A stretch of 64,000 bases of DNA from Pomphorhynchus laevis. Lineage: Eukaryota > Acanthocephala > Palaeacanthocephala > Echinorhynchida > Pomphorhynchidae. Below the pieces are notes generated by a model. It did not search any database. It had not been told where the DNA came from and saw nothing but the letters and a program-made list of their open reading frames with translations. A program made the position numbers and the translations under genes. The stretch's first letter is position 1; each line of letters begins with the position of its first letter. Positions 38,700 to 51,925 of the stretch are shown piece after piece. Location of the stretch: the NCBI GenBank assembly GCA_012934845.2, contig WNNJ02002222.1:170955-234954 (forward strand), read 5' to 3'.

Positions 38700-41600
38700 A
38701 ACCATGTGCTCTATATAATAAGATTTATATTCATGTATCAACTTATGTTATTTTTAAATTGTATTTTTCTGACTCGAGAGCATATAAATATAATAAATAT
38801 TTATTATATTTATTTATAATTATACGTAATTTAGTTTATTAGCCATGTAAGTAGATAAAAGAAGGGTACACAGTATTTAAACATTTTGAAAACAATTTTT
38901 TACTTCGTTTATTTACTTTTATTTTCTTTGCTTTTTGTTTTTCCTAAAATTTCGTTAAATTGACTTAACGTAAAATGAATATTATTGTTTAATTACATGG
39001 TGTAAATTGCATATCGCTACAAAGTGAATTATTAGTTTAAAAAATATTAGTTTAAAAAAATAAAAAATAAAAAAATTATTTAAAAATAATTTTTTTTAAA
39101 TTATTAGTTTTTAACCTAGTAGGAAAATGTTTATAAAATGATCAAAAAGTTCTAATATCCGAATCTGTAATATTTTTGTTTGTTCCACCGGGATTTTGAT
39201 ATTAAGTTAATTTGTCGAGTTTCAACAGGATATTGTAGTCATCATTGAGAACGTTAGTCTAACTACATTGATATATTCATAGATTATTCATGTTATTAAA
39301 ACGAACACGCAGAAGTAAACTGATACTTTTTTGAAAACAATGTTTGAAAATGAAATTGTTTAAAGAATTATTGAAGCTAAATCAAAGAAAATACAAATTT
39401 TTTTATCGATATTTCGCTAACCTCTCTTAGCATCTTCAGAAAATTTTAATTTTCTGAAGATGGAAAGTCACTGTATTTTATATAATATATTTTATATTTT
39501 TTATATAATATATAAAATTATATCTTATAATATATTTTATATATTCAAAAAGTCACCATAGTCACTATATTCGATAGCTCCAACTACCAACTTCAAACAA
39601 TTGCATTCAGTTTTTTAAACATTTTTGCACAAGTTTGCTATTTAACCAGAAAACAGTAAATACTCACTAATTTGACACAGGAGAACACACCAAAGATATC
39701 AAAATGATAATTAAATATAAAATAAAAATATAATTTTCATAACGTCGCCGTATTTTACTGCACTATTAAAGATAAATAAAATCAAATCAAAATTTTTTTA
39801 ATTACTCTGTAGAATTTAATGTTTATTGAAAGTAAACTATCGTTTTTGTTTTGTTACTTGTTAAAATTAGGCTCAAATTACATTTATTATTTTCAAGAAC
39901 GTATGTCTGCTTTGATTTTGGAAGGATCTTAATTGAGGATCGTATTGTAAGGATCTTAATTAAGGATCTTAAGCTTTATTATTGAAAAATAACATTTTTC
40001 TAACTAATGATCTTCAGTTTTAACTTCATGGTCTACATGATTCTAAAACTGTTCTCGGGTGTGAAAAATGCCATTTAGAACTGAAGTTGCTACAATAATG
40101 TAATTCGATCAGATAATCACATATATATTTTAAAATAAAAACCTAAATTTACTAAATCATCGTTTTAATCTTATACACCTGATAATTTTACAAGCAAGCA
40201 TTTGTCCCGTACACAAGTTTAAAAATGTAAAATATAAAAATGTAGTTAGTTTACTTATCATACGCCTAGAAATGCCATTAAGTTCAAATATAAAAGTTGC
40301 ATGAAGTATCACGAGTATTCAGATTGCTTTATTTCCCCATACACAAAAATGTTTGCTTGAGTACATAAATATTCAAATTTCTTTAATGAAGATGTTATTT
40401 CAATAATTTAATAATGATCTAGAACGCTTTTAGATTTGTCAAAAGTAAATTTCTGATATCGCATATTGAACACAAAAATGAGATATAATTTATATCGTTT
40501 TCTGAATGTTTTATTTGCAAATATCATTTAATGGTTTCTCAATCACGTCGCACAATTCGTCTGCTTTATATTGCAACAGCATATACATAATAACGCTATC
40601 AGGTTATTTTAAATCAGGTTAATATTTTTACAGCTTATTTTTAGCAAAGCTGCTCGCAGCATTAAGAATTACTTTCACCTTTTTTAACCATGATGATTTT
40701 TCAATTAAAAGAAGATAACGCCATCACATTCGGATTGTCATCTATTCCGTCAATGGAAAACCTTTTTGGTTTGATATTCACATAATGATTTCTACATTTT
40801 GCAATGTCAAAATTTTGCTTCTATAGTTTTCAAACATGTGCTTTCCGAAAAAAAAAGGTTTAAGAAAATCATTATGTTTGTTAAACAGGGCGTTTGTGTG
40901 ATGGTTATTGCAAATATAACTTCCATTGTATTTAACTTGTGATGTGCGGTAATGCGATTATCCGCGACAAACGTAGGTAAATCAAGTAAATTTAAAGGCT
41001 TGGAATGTCAAATGAATCATATGTCTGTTTATTTGCTTGCTTTGCCAGATATTTAATTATAAGACGGTAGTTATATTAAAAAACTTAATCCTAAAATCAT
41101 TTTTGATAACATGTTTTGAAATGTAACTGGATAATTCGAACCAATTAGGACGATTACGCTTGTGTAAGTACTAATCGGTTTTATAGGCATATTTTGCATG
41201 AAATCAGTGTATCTTAAATAAGCCTAGCGAGATTATGATATCGATCATTAAAAGGTTAGTTAACTTCTGCCAGTCTGCTAAGTTGCGTCTTAATAAAAAT
41301 ACAATAGCTTAAAGAACTTAACTGAATAAACAACATTCAGCTATAACGATACTCACATTTTAAATTCGAGTATTTATATTTATTTATGGCGACCCTTATT
41401 TAAATATTGAAAGGTCGTATTCATTTTTGAGCATTTTTATGTATTGACGGCTTACATAGTCTCGCCATCTTATTTGTACTCGCTTTGAAGCACTGATTTG
41501 AGGAACGGTTTAAGAATATTGAGACGTTTATACTGTTATATGTAGATGCATCGTAACTTCGATTTCATTTTAAAAGCTACCAACAGTTTACTTTTAAAAA

Positions 41601-41735
41601 TTAAAAATCTTGACCTTCAACAATTAAACACTATTATATAGGTATGTCTATGGAAAATACAGGTTTATAAAAGTGGATATTGTAAACATACATTAACTTA
41701 AAAGTACACTAATTTACAGATTTACAACTTAAAAA
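38700..41735. other. Largely unassigned A+T-rich sequence
   Basis: Except for the hammerhead-bearing fragment at 39398-39463, I see no coding frames, RNA genes or repeats that I recognise. A short local repeat AAGGATCTTAATT.AGGATC is at 39923-39972. Confidence 0.5.
39398..39446 (-). ncRNA. PLE-type small hammerhead
   Basis: Minus strand: AATTTT, CTGAAGA (39439-39433), TGCTAA/TTAGC with a GAGAGG loop, GAAATATC. GAAA intact, AUAU palindrome as stem III, C as the residue before the cut, stem I with AAAAAATT. It is followed by an inverted half copy (39450-39463, TTTTCTGAAGATGG). The best-preserved AUAU-type copy in the window. Confidence 0.75.
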
Positions 41736-41739
41736 ATTT

Positions 41740-42235
41740 AAATTTCCAACTTGAATGATGAAAAGGAGACGGTCGATTTTATGGCTGTTTATACAAGAGA
41801 TGATGAGCAGAATAAAAAGTAAACGACGGTTACAGTTTGAGAAAAATGATAGAGCACGGAGAATGTGCTCCAAGCATTAAGTCACTTTTCGATTTCATGG
41901 AAATGAGTCGAAAAGTGATCCAAAGATACGGAATAGAAGGAGTTTTTCCATAGCTACACAGTTGGATTTAGAGAGGCGTGAAGTGATGTGAACAAAACGA
42001 CTGAGGCAAAGCGGATACGCACGGCGGAATTCACAAGGCGCTGATGATGAAGAAGGAAGGATTTAAAGGAAAAAGCAAAAAGACTAAGGCAATAGTTGAT
42101 TTTAGGAAACAATAAACTGGAGATAAAAGTGATAGGAAGCGAACTTCTGACACGGCTAAGGTATCAAAGTAGGATATTGCAAGAGCGGAGTGTGTCGCTA
42201 ACGAAGGAATCGAAAGCTTCACGTATTTTTAAAGT
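41740..42235 (-). mobile_element. Decayed LINE A 3' fragment
   Basis: The minus-strand frame 42222-42031 and its surroundings match the LINE A region before the C-terminal end (ATTACTGCCTTAG.C.TTTCGC-type sequence; IALVFLLFPLNPSFFIIS corresponds to the CLSLFSNSPKFIIL frame read out of phase). No open frame persists. Confidence 0.6.
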
Positions 42236-43030
42236 CGTATTGATATTGATTAATATTAATATTGATCTATGATACGGTATTAATTTATAATATTGAATTA
42301 ATCTATAGTATTGTGCTCAGGAAGAACAAAGATTGGTTACAGAAAACGTCTAAAAGTTGAGCAACTTAATGAACATAACGGCGTCGAAAAAATGACTTTT
42401 CATTAGGAGATACATTATATTTTCTTAATAAACTTATATTGGATACCATGACAACTTATAATATTAAGTCAACATTTAGCACATTAGGTGCTTAGTCTCT
42501 TATTGTGTTTTGTAGTTTAAATTAGAAATGACGCGCAAAGTTTTTAAGAGTTTTAAAATGTTTTTTAAATGTTAAGATCATTATTCAAATAAACATATTA
42601 GTTTTATGCTATAAAAAGTAAAACGTATTTATTTCATCCGAAAATGAAATAGTCAATGAAAAATTAACGAAAAACAATATCTAGATGTTGACATTTAAAT
42701 GTTAACAAAATTTATTTAAAAAATGAAAATTGAATAAAAACAGTGTTTATGGGAACGACAAAATTTAGTATAATGATTTTAGGAATCATTATACTATCCC
42801 GGGACAGATTTAAAAATGTTCGTTTTGATCCGACACATTTTAGGCATTTCTAACATCGACTGAGGGATTAGTTTTTATGAATACAAAGAAATCTTTCAAG
42901 TGAAATTTTTTATAAAAACGATATGTCGGGTCGATTATCAAAAATAAAATCAGGTTTAACCAAAAATATCACATTTATAGATTTTAATAAAACTTGAAAA
43001 ATTAACCACTATCATTTTAAAGAGTTAGAA
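42236..43030. other. Unassigned A+T-rich sequence
   Basis: Short AT-rich repeats (ATTGATATTAATATTGAT-like) near 42235-42300; nothing else recognised. Confidence 0.45.
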
Positions 43031-45245
43031 ATGCATCCATCATACTTTGTAAAGGTCGTGGAAAGCAAACTTCTGAAAGAAGTTGTTTGTACAGTCGATG
43101 CAAGGTCCCTTTTTCGAAGACGTAACTAGAACACTCAAATGAAGATGATCTCTTTGTAAGCAGTGAACCAACATAGACGCTTACAAAGCAAGAATTGGTA
43201 ACGTTTTTAGAAATTTGAATCCAATGTGAACAGCGAATTGAAATACGGTCAAATTTAACGGAAAAGTAAAAAAAACAGCTACAGATAACTGATGACTGTT
43301 CTCCTGGCAGAACCGATACACTTTATCACAGCTGAATTAACTGATCATCCACTAATATACCCATAAAAAGTTGGTGGGATCAAATTTCCCTAGCTAAATG
43401 ATCGTAGATTTTACGAGCAAGCGCTTTTTCGTAAATGGAAATGAGGAAGTTTTGAATAGAAATTGAATGCTGATCTTTGGGCACGCCACCGGATTATTTT
43501 TCAATAACAAATTCTTCTTGCAACATTATAACATCAATATCAGATGGTGAGGCTAACAGCATTGTGATAGCGATCTCCGTTCTCTGACTATCTATCAAAA
43601 GCTGATAGACCAGAGTGGAGATCGGCGTATGAAATTTGGAGAGTTTTGATTAGGGACTCCATGAGTTCAGAATATCAGTCATTTACAAATCTCTATTCTT
43701 GAAACTATACAACGAAGAGATTGGTTGCGATGAAGAAGTAGCCTGATAATAGAGTAGAGAAATCGACTCGGCTAAAATTCTGTCAAGGCCTAAAGTACTA
43801 ATCCAACTTGAGGCCTTCTGTTTCTAACTGACAAACTTCTCTCTTAAATATCTTCCAGAAGGATGACTGGTAAGGGTTAAAGAAGGCAATGCAGGCTCTA
43901 TCTCTACTCAGCTGAAAGTCTGTAACGAGAACCCTAATATTCTTTCGAGAAAATCTGTCTAAAGGAGTCAGAAATATTGGGAATATGTAGTATTTTAGCT
44001 AGAACCTTGTTTTGTTCGAGTATGATTGAAAATGCGACCTTTATAAGTTTTCGATAAAATCCTGGTACCTTGATGTGGGAGATAGGAATTAAATCAGATC
44101 AAACTCACATTGCTTACAAAGGTAAAGATTCCGATAGCCGCATGGAAGAGGATACTCTGATTGGATCGAAGTAATCTTATTTACAGTAGTGTATCTTTTT
44201 CTAACCTCCATCAAAGTAAGTAGTGTGAGGTGGACAATTGTTAACGCGACCGTTCAATAGAGAATGGTTTAATCAACTACTTTTGATGAAATAGCAAAAT
44301 GCCAATGCAAGAATTGGTAGATGTGCAGTGAAAAGTGAGGGCCGGTGGTACATTAATAAAGTATTAGTTCTTTACTCTGCAGAGTGCGGCTTTAATACAG
44401 CGACCAGTTTTATCTTTGTAGTCACAAAGTATCATGTTATAACCACGCCAATTATTCGATCCAGGAGGTCGTTATTCCTATGTATCTCCCCTGGTCGAAT
44501 GTAGATATTGACTCTGCTAATTAGCCTGCTGTCATTACATAATATTACAGCTAAATAAAACAGGACAGAACAATATAAGTTCAGTAAGAGGGATGATCTT
44601 AGTAATCATTTAACTAGGGATATAATACCTTGAGATGAATAGGAGTGACGAGGGGTTATGTACAGAGTATATGGGGTATTAATGTGATGTGGTAGAAAAC
44701 GGAAAAGACCCTGAATGGTCCGAATTGATTTAGTTACTTGAAGGGCAATGACGTAAGCATACGGCCTTACAGAATACAAAGGGCAGGATCACCTTCCGAA
44801 TTCCATTGAAGGATGATAAGTGAAAAAGGGCTTTTACTAATTCTCACTGCGCTGACCTACAAACGGAAAAGAACAACCTATTAGTTGGGGTTACTCAGCC
44901 ATTCATTGTCAGAACCTATGTGGATATATCATCCACGCTCGTTATGTTTGCGTCGTCCTGCCATCCATTTATCTCCTTTTCTAGATAATTAAACTTTTAT
45001 TTTCTGATTATCGCTGTCACTGGACGCTACTTTCTTGTTAGTGGTTGCTGCTGGTACAAAAATGGATTGATGAGTCACAATAACGATGATAACTTTTGTT
45101 ACCATTGTTTCAATATTCTTTGCAAAATTAGTTAGTATTTTCTCCAATAATGTAGATAACTCCTCAAAAGACGTTTCCGGAGGAGCTAGATCAATTTTGT
45201 AAGATTAAGCTAACAATTTGAGTATATTGTTGTTTTGGTGACTGC

Positions 45246-45880
45246 TTATGTAATTTTTGAAAAATTAACATTTCTTGCAGAATGCCGGGTTTTTCTGTTC
45301 GTATTAGAGCAAGTCAGATTAAGGTCATTGGGAAATTCATCTTCCAAGGGTTGATAGTTTTTGCACGTTAAACATCTAGGGGAGTTAGTACATGCCGATC
45401 CCCAGTGCCCCCACTTATGACATTTTTTATAGTGCTGGAAAACTATATTTGTCCCTAATACGAGGTTATGCTTGTTTCTTTCTAAGTCCATCATACTTTG
45501 TAAAGGTCGTGGAAAGCAAACTTATGAAAGAAGTTGGCGTCCTTGATATCATATTGGCGTCCTTCATATCATATTGGAGCATATTGGCGTCCTTGATAGC
45601 ATATTGGCGTCCTTGATAGCATATTGGCGTCCTTTATATTGGCGTCCTTGATATTGGCGCCCTTGATAGCATAGATTCTTTCTAATTCCACAAGATCATA
45701 TTTCCTTATGTATATTTCAATGCTAGATATTTTAATTGTTACCATGATTGCTTTATGGTTGAGATGCCCGTAATATTTTAGGTTATCCCTGAAACACTTC
45801 ATATAAGAAAGAGCAAAGTCATTTGAAGCAACACCAATTTTAAATGTTCCGAAAAATTTCCAATCAGAGTTATAGATCAC
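45246..45880 (-). pseudogene. LINE B ORF1 remnant with one zinc knuckle
   Basis: Frame 45494-45246 has a YKKCHKWGHWGSACTNSPRC stretch (knuckle with first Cys changed to Tyr or Lys context) followed by CLTCKN. Frame 45880-45569 carries the N-terminal part. A minisatellite expansion has inserted between them. Confidence 0.7.
45540..45670. repeat. Minisatellite inside LINE B ORF1
   Basis: About seven imperfect copies of a 14-24 bp unit based on ATTGGCGTCCTTGATAGCAT. It expanded within the decayed ORF1, since LINE B sequence is found on both sides. Confidence 0.92.
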
Positions 45881-46194
45881 TCTATCAGAGTATATACAAA
45901 TAAAGGGTCTTGGGAGTTTTCCGAAATATTTCTCTACTTAAAGTGAAACTTCAATTTTAATATCCACCAGATTTATGAGTTTCTTCACAGGAGGAAGCTC
46001 CATTGTTTCAATTGGAATTATCACTTACATTTATCTCGTAATTTCCGATGTTGTAGAATATTATTTTTTACCTGAGGATCGACTTTATGAATTTCATTAA
46101 TATTTGCTTCATTTTGCTTATTTTAGCTTGTTTGTTTGAACCTCTGACAGTGCACAAAATCAACATTTTGCTTATTTGCTATGATTAATAATAA

Positions 46195-48700
46195 GATTTT
46201 ATTAACAAAACAAACGACAACTATCTAATTATCATAAATAAGCAATAACACGATTAGAGCCAAGAAAAAATGAAAGACTATTCTGTTGACAAATTACTTC
46301 ACCATTCTTTTTTCTTCATCAACTATTATAGCCTCAGGTCCTGAGGGATCTGAGCCTCCGACCGCAACAGCGCGCCGCCTTCCGACTGAATCATTCAGGT
46401 CTCCTACTCCCCCCAAAGTGTCCAGTCGAGTCGGACTATGGCCGGTAAACGGGAGATGAGGAGCTTAAAACATTAAGTTTTGCTCTGGGGGACGTCCTCT
46501 AGAGAAGACTAATCCCGAGATAGTCCAAGAAGCGTGCTTGGGTTTTCCAATTCAATGACAGATGCTAGGCTCATCTAAAGCTCACCTAGATCACTTCAGG
46601 ATGCGTTTAAGTCTCTCCAGGTCAGCATTTGCAGACCAATTCATCGTAACGGTGAACCCTTGATATTTTACTCGACTCGTAAATATAGGGAGTGGTTGAG
46701 GGTCCAAAATGGAGGAGATTGCTAGTCTTTTCAGTTTCTGTTTTGCAACAGGGGCTCCATGAAAGACTACCACCTGAGATTTGTTGGAGTTTAAAACAAG
46801 ATTGGATGGTGATAACTGGTCTTTTAATCTTAAAAAGAAGCGGCTGACGTCCGAGACTACATCTTTGCTCCTGCGTCCAGAAAACAGGGTCGTGGTATCA
46901 TCAGCGTATACCACTAGATGTTGATAACGTTTAAATGTTTTGATGATAACAATGGAGGCAGCAAGATATAAGATAGGAGAAAGTGGGGAACCATTAGGCA
47001 CACCTGTAATAGGGTAGAACCGATGTGCATCAGGGTCGTCTTCATAAAATAACCGCTTGGTGTACAGCAGAATCTCAACCCTGTTAATAATTATCGCTGT
47101 CAACCCAAGAGACCAGAGAGGGAAAATAACGAAGGGAATGAAGATCTGGTTAAATGCAGCAGAAAACTTAAGAAAGACAGTTACAGCAAGCTGATGACTG
47201 TTATCCTGACAAAACTGATACACTTCACCAATTGCTGAATGGACCAAGCGACCTTTGACAAAGCCATGAAAACTAGTTTAGACTAAATTACGCCTACTTA
47301 GATAGACACGGATTCTACACACAAGCGCTTTTTCGTAGGTTAAGGTGAGGGAATTTTATATCGAATGGGCCGCAGGTCTTTGGGAAATGTGACTAGATTA
47401 TGCTTAGTAAAAAATGTTTTACGGCTAATGTTGAAGCTAATGTTGAGGATATCCGTGACAGATAGATCCCTGCTCCTAAAGTCACTCAAAGTCGGGATTA
47501 GTTATGGAGAAATCTCGGCTTCATAGTTATGCAAGGCTAGTTATTCCTTTAAAACTTTATCAAGGCTTACGCTACCGATCCATCCCGATGCCCTCTCACG
47601 CCAGCACACAAATTTCTCCTACTTAAATATCTTCCAGAAGGAAGCCTGAGAGGGACTAAGACGAGTAATATTCGCCCTGTTCCTACTCAGCTGAAGCCTA
47701 TATCTAGAACTCTAGTATTTATTCTAGAAACCTGCCCGAAGGAAGCAGAGATTTTGGGAAGATGTAGCATTTTTGCTAAGACCTAAAGTTTTGTTTGAGT
47801 GGGACTGTAAATGCGACCTTTATAGATAGTCGAAAAGATCCCGGTAGCTTGCGAAATGAGGTAGGAATCAAATTCGTCAGACTCTCATTCCCTATTCCTG
47901 GGAAGGTTGGATGACTGCCTGAAAGAATGCCACTCTATTAGGATCAAAGTGAAACTTCCTTCTAAGCAACCTATCTTCTTCAAGCCGCAAGCGAATAAAG
48001 TCATGATAGGTGGTCAGTTGTTAACGCGACTGCTCTGTACAGACGGGTTTTAACAACCATGTCCTATGTAGCAGTAAAATATCGAGGAGCGAGTTTGTTG
48101 TAGAACAATGAAAGGTAGGGGTCGGTGGTTTGTGTATACGATAATCGTTGCTGGCTCTGCGAATTGCTGCATTAATCCAACGACCAGTTATATTGTTGAA
48201 GTCACCTAGTAGCATGTCGTAGCCGCTACCTAAACTACGGTCCAGGAGGTCACGGTTCGTGTGAATCTCTCTTGGCCTGATGTAGACATTAGCTATGTTG
48301 ATACGTTTGCCGTTCTTGACAAGTGCTATAACTAAACAAGACATGGCTGAGCACCAGTAGTTTGATAAGAAGGTGGACCTTAAGGAGCATTTAACTAAGG
48401 TTAAAAGACCTTGAGACGAAGAGGAGTGAGGCGTGGTTATGTACAGAGTAAAGTGTGAGTAAATATGCTTGGAGATAAATCGAATAATGTCTTGGGGATA
48501 AATCGAGTAATGTCTTGGGGAAAACTTATAGACCGCGTCTCCTGAATGACTATAACATCTGCATCACTACCGGATAGAAGCCTAAGTGCGGAAGCACCTC
48601 CAGAATTCCACTGTAGGATATTCAGTAAAAAAGGCTCACGAGTACATCTCATTGCGATGATTAAACCATAGTGGGACGCCCACCGTCTTGTTGGAACCAG
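46195..48700 (-). mobile_element. LINE B copy 4, ORF2 with 3' end
   Basis: Minus-strand copy containing the endonuclease start (48652: RCTREPFLLNILQWNSGG), the endonuclease core at 48344-48021 (MLLGDFNNITGRW), a degraded middle, and an RT frame 47247-46591 with VTVFLKFSAAFNQI, GVPNGSPLSPILY and VYADDTTTLFSG. ORF1 is absent. The 3' end near 46195 has AATAATAAGATTTTATTAAC, like copy 2. Confidence 0.88.
46591..47247 (-). pseudogene. LINE B RT domain, open for 218 codons
   Basis: Retains the palm motifs with the active-site YADD and the LERLKRILK segment at the C-terminus. It lacks the N-terminal RT blocks and the endonuclease in the same frame. Confidence 0.82.
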
Positions 48701-48764
48701 AGGCGAAAGGGTTACCCTTTTCGCCTCCTGTTCCAGCAGGCAGGGACATTTGCTTGGTCCATTC

Positions 48765-48915
48765 AGGCAGGGTCGCTCGGTCCATTTAGCAGTGGGTGAA
48801 GCGCATCAGTTCTGTATGGAAAATAGTCATCAACGTAATGTGGCTGTGTTCCTTGACTTTTCTGCTGCATTTGACCCATTTCCATTCCCTTTGTTATCTC
48901 TTCTCTCAGGTCCCT
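48765..48915 (+). mobile_element. LINE B copy 5, left piece of an interrupted element
   Basis: Plus-strand LINE B RT sequence (GGTCGCTCGGTCCATT to TTCTCTCAGGTCCCT) matching the minus-strand region 31255-31105 of copy 2. It stops at 48915 and its continuation begins at about 51930, after LINE A copy 5. Confidence 0.88.
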
Positions 48916-48938
48916 AAGACCTGAGAGAAGAGATAACA
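48892..48938. repeat. Perfect 20-bp palindrome at the LINE A insertion junction
   Basis: TGTTATCTCTTCTCTCAGGT (48892-48911) and its exact reverse complement (48919-48938) are separated by CCCTAAG. The left arm is LINE B sequence; the right arm is an inverted copy of it placed at the 5' junction of the LINE A insertion. Confidence 0.95.
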
Positions 48939-48948
48939 TTTCTCCCCC

Positions 48949-49887
48949 TTGTCTTCTTCGATAGTCGATCTCGATCCTAAGCATACTTTTCGTCTTAGTC
49001 TATTCAACACTCGCTCCATTCTTCATAAAGCTGATATGCTCCTTGATATCTTCGATCAATTATCTATCGATATTCTCTGCATTACCGAATCCTGGCATTG
49101 TGACTCCGACGATCTTGCTATTCGTCGTATATGTCGCTCTGGTTGTTCTTTAGTTGAATCAGCTCGTCCAATTGCCTCTCATACATCTACTGCTTTTAAC
49201 CATGGCGGTATAGTTGCCATTGCTCGTCACCCAATGTCTTTACGTAAAATTAACGTTAACATCCGTTACACCTCGTTCGAATTACTCATATGCAGATTAT
49301 CAACTCCTTTCCATCTGGAACATGTGATTGCATACCGTCCAGGTTCAGTTGCCCTCTCACATATATTCTTTAAAGACCTTGCAGATCTTATGTCTCACTG
49401 TTCATTGTCTTATACTCCTTCTTTTGTTCTCGGTGACTTTAACATTCGTCTTGATCGCCCGGCTGACTCTATCACTTTAACTAATCTTTTTTCTGATTTT
49501 AACTATAAATTACTTTCAACAAGCCCAACTCATATTCTCGGCGGTGCTTTCGACATCATTGCTGTCCCTATCTGCTTCAATGAATATACTTCCTTGTCAA
49601 TTACTGATCCCGCTTTGTCCGATCATTTCCCTGTCACTCTTACTCTTACTCGTCCCCATCCTCCTTCTCCGCCTTCACCAATATCCACAACAATTCGACC
49701 CTGGAAACTTCTCGATATCCCTATTCTCTGCACAGCCTTACTCAATTCTTCACTCTTTTCACTTCCTCTTAACTATCTCTCTCCCGATGATCTCTGCATT
49801 CTGTTTGATTCTGAACTTATGTCTATCATCAATAAACTTCTGCCTAGTCGACTCCGACGCTCTCAGCGCTTGCGCCATGCTCCCTGA
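48949..49887 (+). pseudogene. LINE A APE-type endonuclease, best copy
   Basis: 312 codons open: RLSLFNTRSILHKADMLLD, DILCITESWHCDSDD (catalytic Glu), NHGGIVAIARHP, FVLGDFNIRLDRP and a DPALSDHFPVTLTL end block with the catalytic SDH. All main APE motifs are present. A stop at 49885 precedes the linker to RT, which continues in the other frame (49544-50662) with LPNKTSPSDPIPTHLLKN. Confidence 0.88.
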
Positions 49888-50249
49888 TTCGATTCTGACT
49901 GTAGTCTTTCTAAGCGTCGACTCCGTCACTCTTTTCGTATGTATAAATCGCTTTCTTAAACGTTCTCCCAACTCACTCCCTCCAAATCTCCGTGATTCCT
50001 ACTTTTCTCTACGCCGTTCACATCTTATTCTTATACGTACTAAACGTACTATCTTTTGGCGAAATCAACTCGAGTCATCTTCCAACTCTAAATCTCATTG
50101 GAAAATCTTAAACTCAATTATTTTACGATCATATACCCCTTGTAATATAAATCGTGATGAATTTTCTTCTTATCTACAAACTAAGCTATCTAATTTACTT
50201 TCCCTACTACCCGTAGCCCCCTTGTACCCACTCTTCTCTTTAAATACTT

Positions 50250-51823
50250 CCCTCCCAGAACTATTCCACCTTCTTCCCGTTTCGTCTGATGACGTTTCTT
50301 CGGTTCTGCTGTCATTACCTAATAAAACCTCTCCTTCTGACCCAATTCCTACTCACTTGCTTAAAAATATCTGCTCCTCTATCTCACCCTTCCTAACCAC
50401 ATTGTTCAACTCGTCCATCCATAGCCGTACATTTCCTTCCATCTGGAAATGCGCCACTGTTCGTCCTCTCATCAAAAAGCAATATCTCGACTCCTCACTA
50501 CCATCTTCGTACCGTTCAATCTCACTCCTCCCAACCCTCTCTAAACTCCTTAAGCGTCTCGTTCTCAAGCAAGTTAATACATATCTCTTTTCCTCTAACT
50601 TGTTTCCTCCCTTCCAAGCCGCTTTTCGCTCTAATCACTCTAATGAAATTGCCTGTCTTTAAGTTTATAATGACTTACTCATCTCGCGCGATCATAAATT
50701 ATGTAGTGTCATAGTTTCTCTTGATCTATCGTCTGCTTTTGACATCGTCGATCACTCGATTCTTCTACATCGCCTTCGTCATGATTATGGCTTCTCTTTA
50801 CCCACTGTATCATGGTTTTCTTCATATCTATCAAACCGTACATTTCGCGTCTATTCTAACTCTTCTCTCTCCAATCCTTCATCCATCCCGACCGGTGTTC
50901 CACAAGGCTTTGTATTAGGCCCTATGCTTTTCTCTCTTCTTCTCGGTGACTTGTCTTCGATTTCTCATAAATTTAACTTCCATGTTATGCAATATGCTGA
51001 TGACATTATCATCTATGCTCACGCACCTGCTTATCGTATTCATGATCTTAGTGTTTCTGTTTCCAGCTGTGTTGTCTCAATTTCCAATCATCTTTCTTCC
51101 CTTCGCCTTTCTCTGAATCCTGATAAATCTAAAATTATGTAGATCCTACATCGAAGCTTCGGCGTAGAACCTCCTTCCGTATCATTAAATTCTACAATTC
51201 TTCCTATCGTTGATAATCTCGTTTTCCTAGGCTTTCATTTCGACAACCGACTTTCACTTAAACCTTTCGTTAGTGATAAAGTACGCTCATCTACCTTGAT
51301 ACTCCGCAATATCCGTCAAGTTCGTAGATTGATCGATTTTCCTTCTTGTATGACTCTCATATCTTCTCTTCTTTTCTCAAGACTTGATTACTGTCTTAGT
51401 TTATTTTCCAACTCACCTAAATTCACTCTTCTTCCTTTACAACGCATCATCAACGCTGCCGTCCGAGTTCTCCTCCGTCTTCGTCGTTTTGATCATACAT
51501 CCCACTATCTTGTTTCTCTTGATTGGCCTACCATTTATTGTCGTGTTCAAATTCGTCTTCTTATCATTGCTTTTCGCCTTATAACTTCTAATAGGCCTTC
51601 ATTTCTCAACCTTCCTTTTCTCGACAACTCTCGTACCGTGTATTGTGCTCTGCGTTCCCGTAATTCCCTTCTTTTATATGTCCCAAACTACTCTACCTCT
51701 TTTGCCTTCCGCTCCTTCGTTGTGGCTGCTCCTCTCTCGTGGAATCAACTGCCTATTCATATCCGCCAATCAACATCTATGCCGTGCTTCAAACGCCAAA
51801 TCCAATTCCATTTCAACAATTAA
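50250..51823 (+). pseudogene. LINE A reverse transcriptase, frameshifted
   Basis: RT pieces in order: pre-palm block ending FRSNHSNEIACL (to 50662), a frameshifted palm (50660-50920), LLFSLLLGDLSS and MQYADDIIIYA (50924-51142, ending at a TAG where another copy has TGG), then the C-terminal domain (51296-51823) with LLPLQRIINAAVRVLLRLRR and WNQLPIHIRQS. Confidence 0.87.
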
Positions 51824-51925
51824 CTAATTATCCGTGACTTTTGATGTTCTTTTTTTGTTTGTTAGTGGTCATGTAAGCGTGCATTTTGCACGCATTTGCC
51901 ACTTTAAATAAATTATTATATTATT

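Larger units (their letters stand above)
43030..46130 (-). mobile_element. LINE B copy 3, heavily decayed
   Basis: Minus-strand LINE B spread over about 3 kb: RT remnant near 43250-43620 (CGAGCAAGCGCTTTTTCGTA shared with 31327-31345), endonuclease remnant 43640-44850, ORF1 remnant 44940-46130. Many indels and stops. The word CATCATACTTTGTAAAGG and the following 30 bases occur at both 43038 and 45488, an internal duplication. Confidence 0.82.
48939..51925 (+). mobile_element. LINE A copy 5, nested in LINE B
   Basis: About 3 kb of LINE A with endonuclease, RT and 3' end (GTGGTCATGTAAGCGTGCA, then CATTTGCCACTTTAAATAAA and a short ATTATT tail). LINE B sequence flanks it on both sides, with TCTCTCAGGTCCCT on the left and TCTCTCATTTCACT on the right as a probable diverged target duplication. 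Several frameshifts. Less C-rich than copies 2 to 4, so a different subfamily. Confidence 0.9.

Noticed and set aside
42031-42222. Hydrophobic 63-codon minus-strand frame as a membrane protein gene
   Set aside because: It lies in a decayed LINE A fragment and is read out of the LINE frame.
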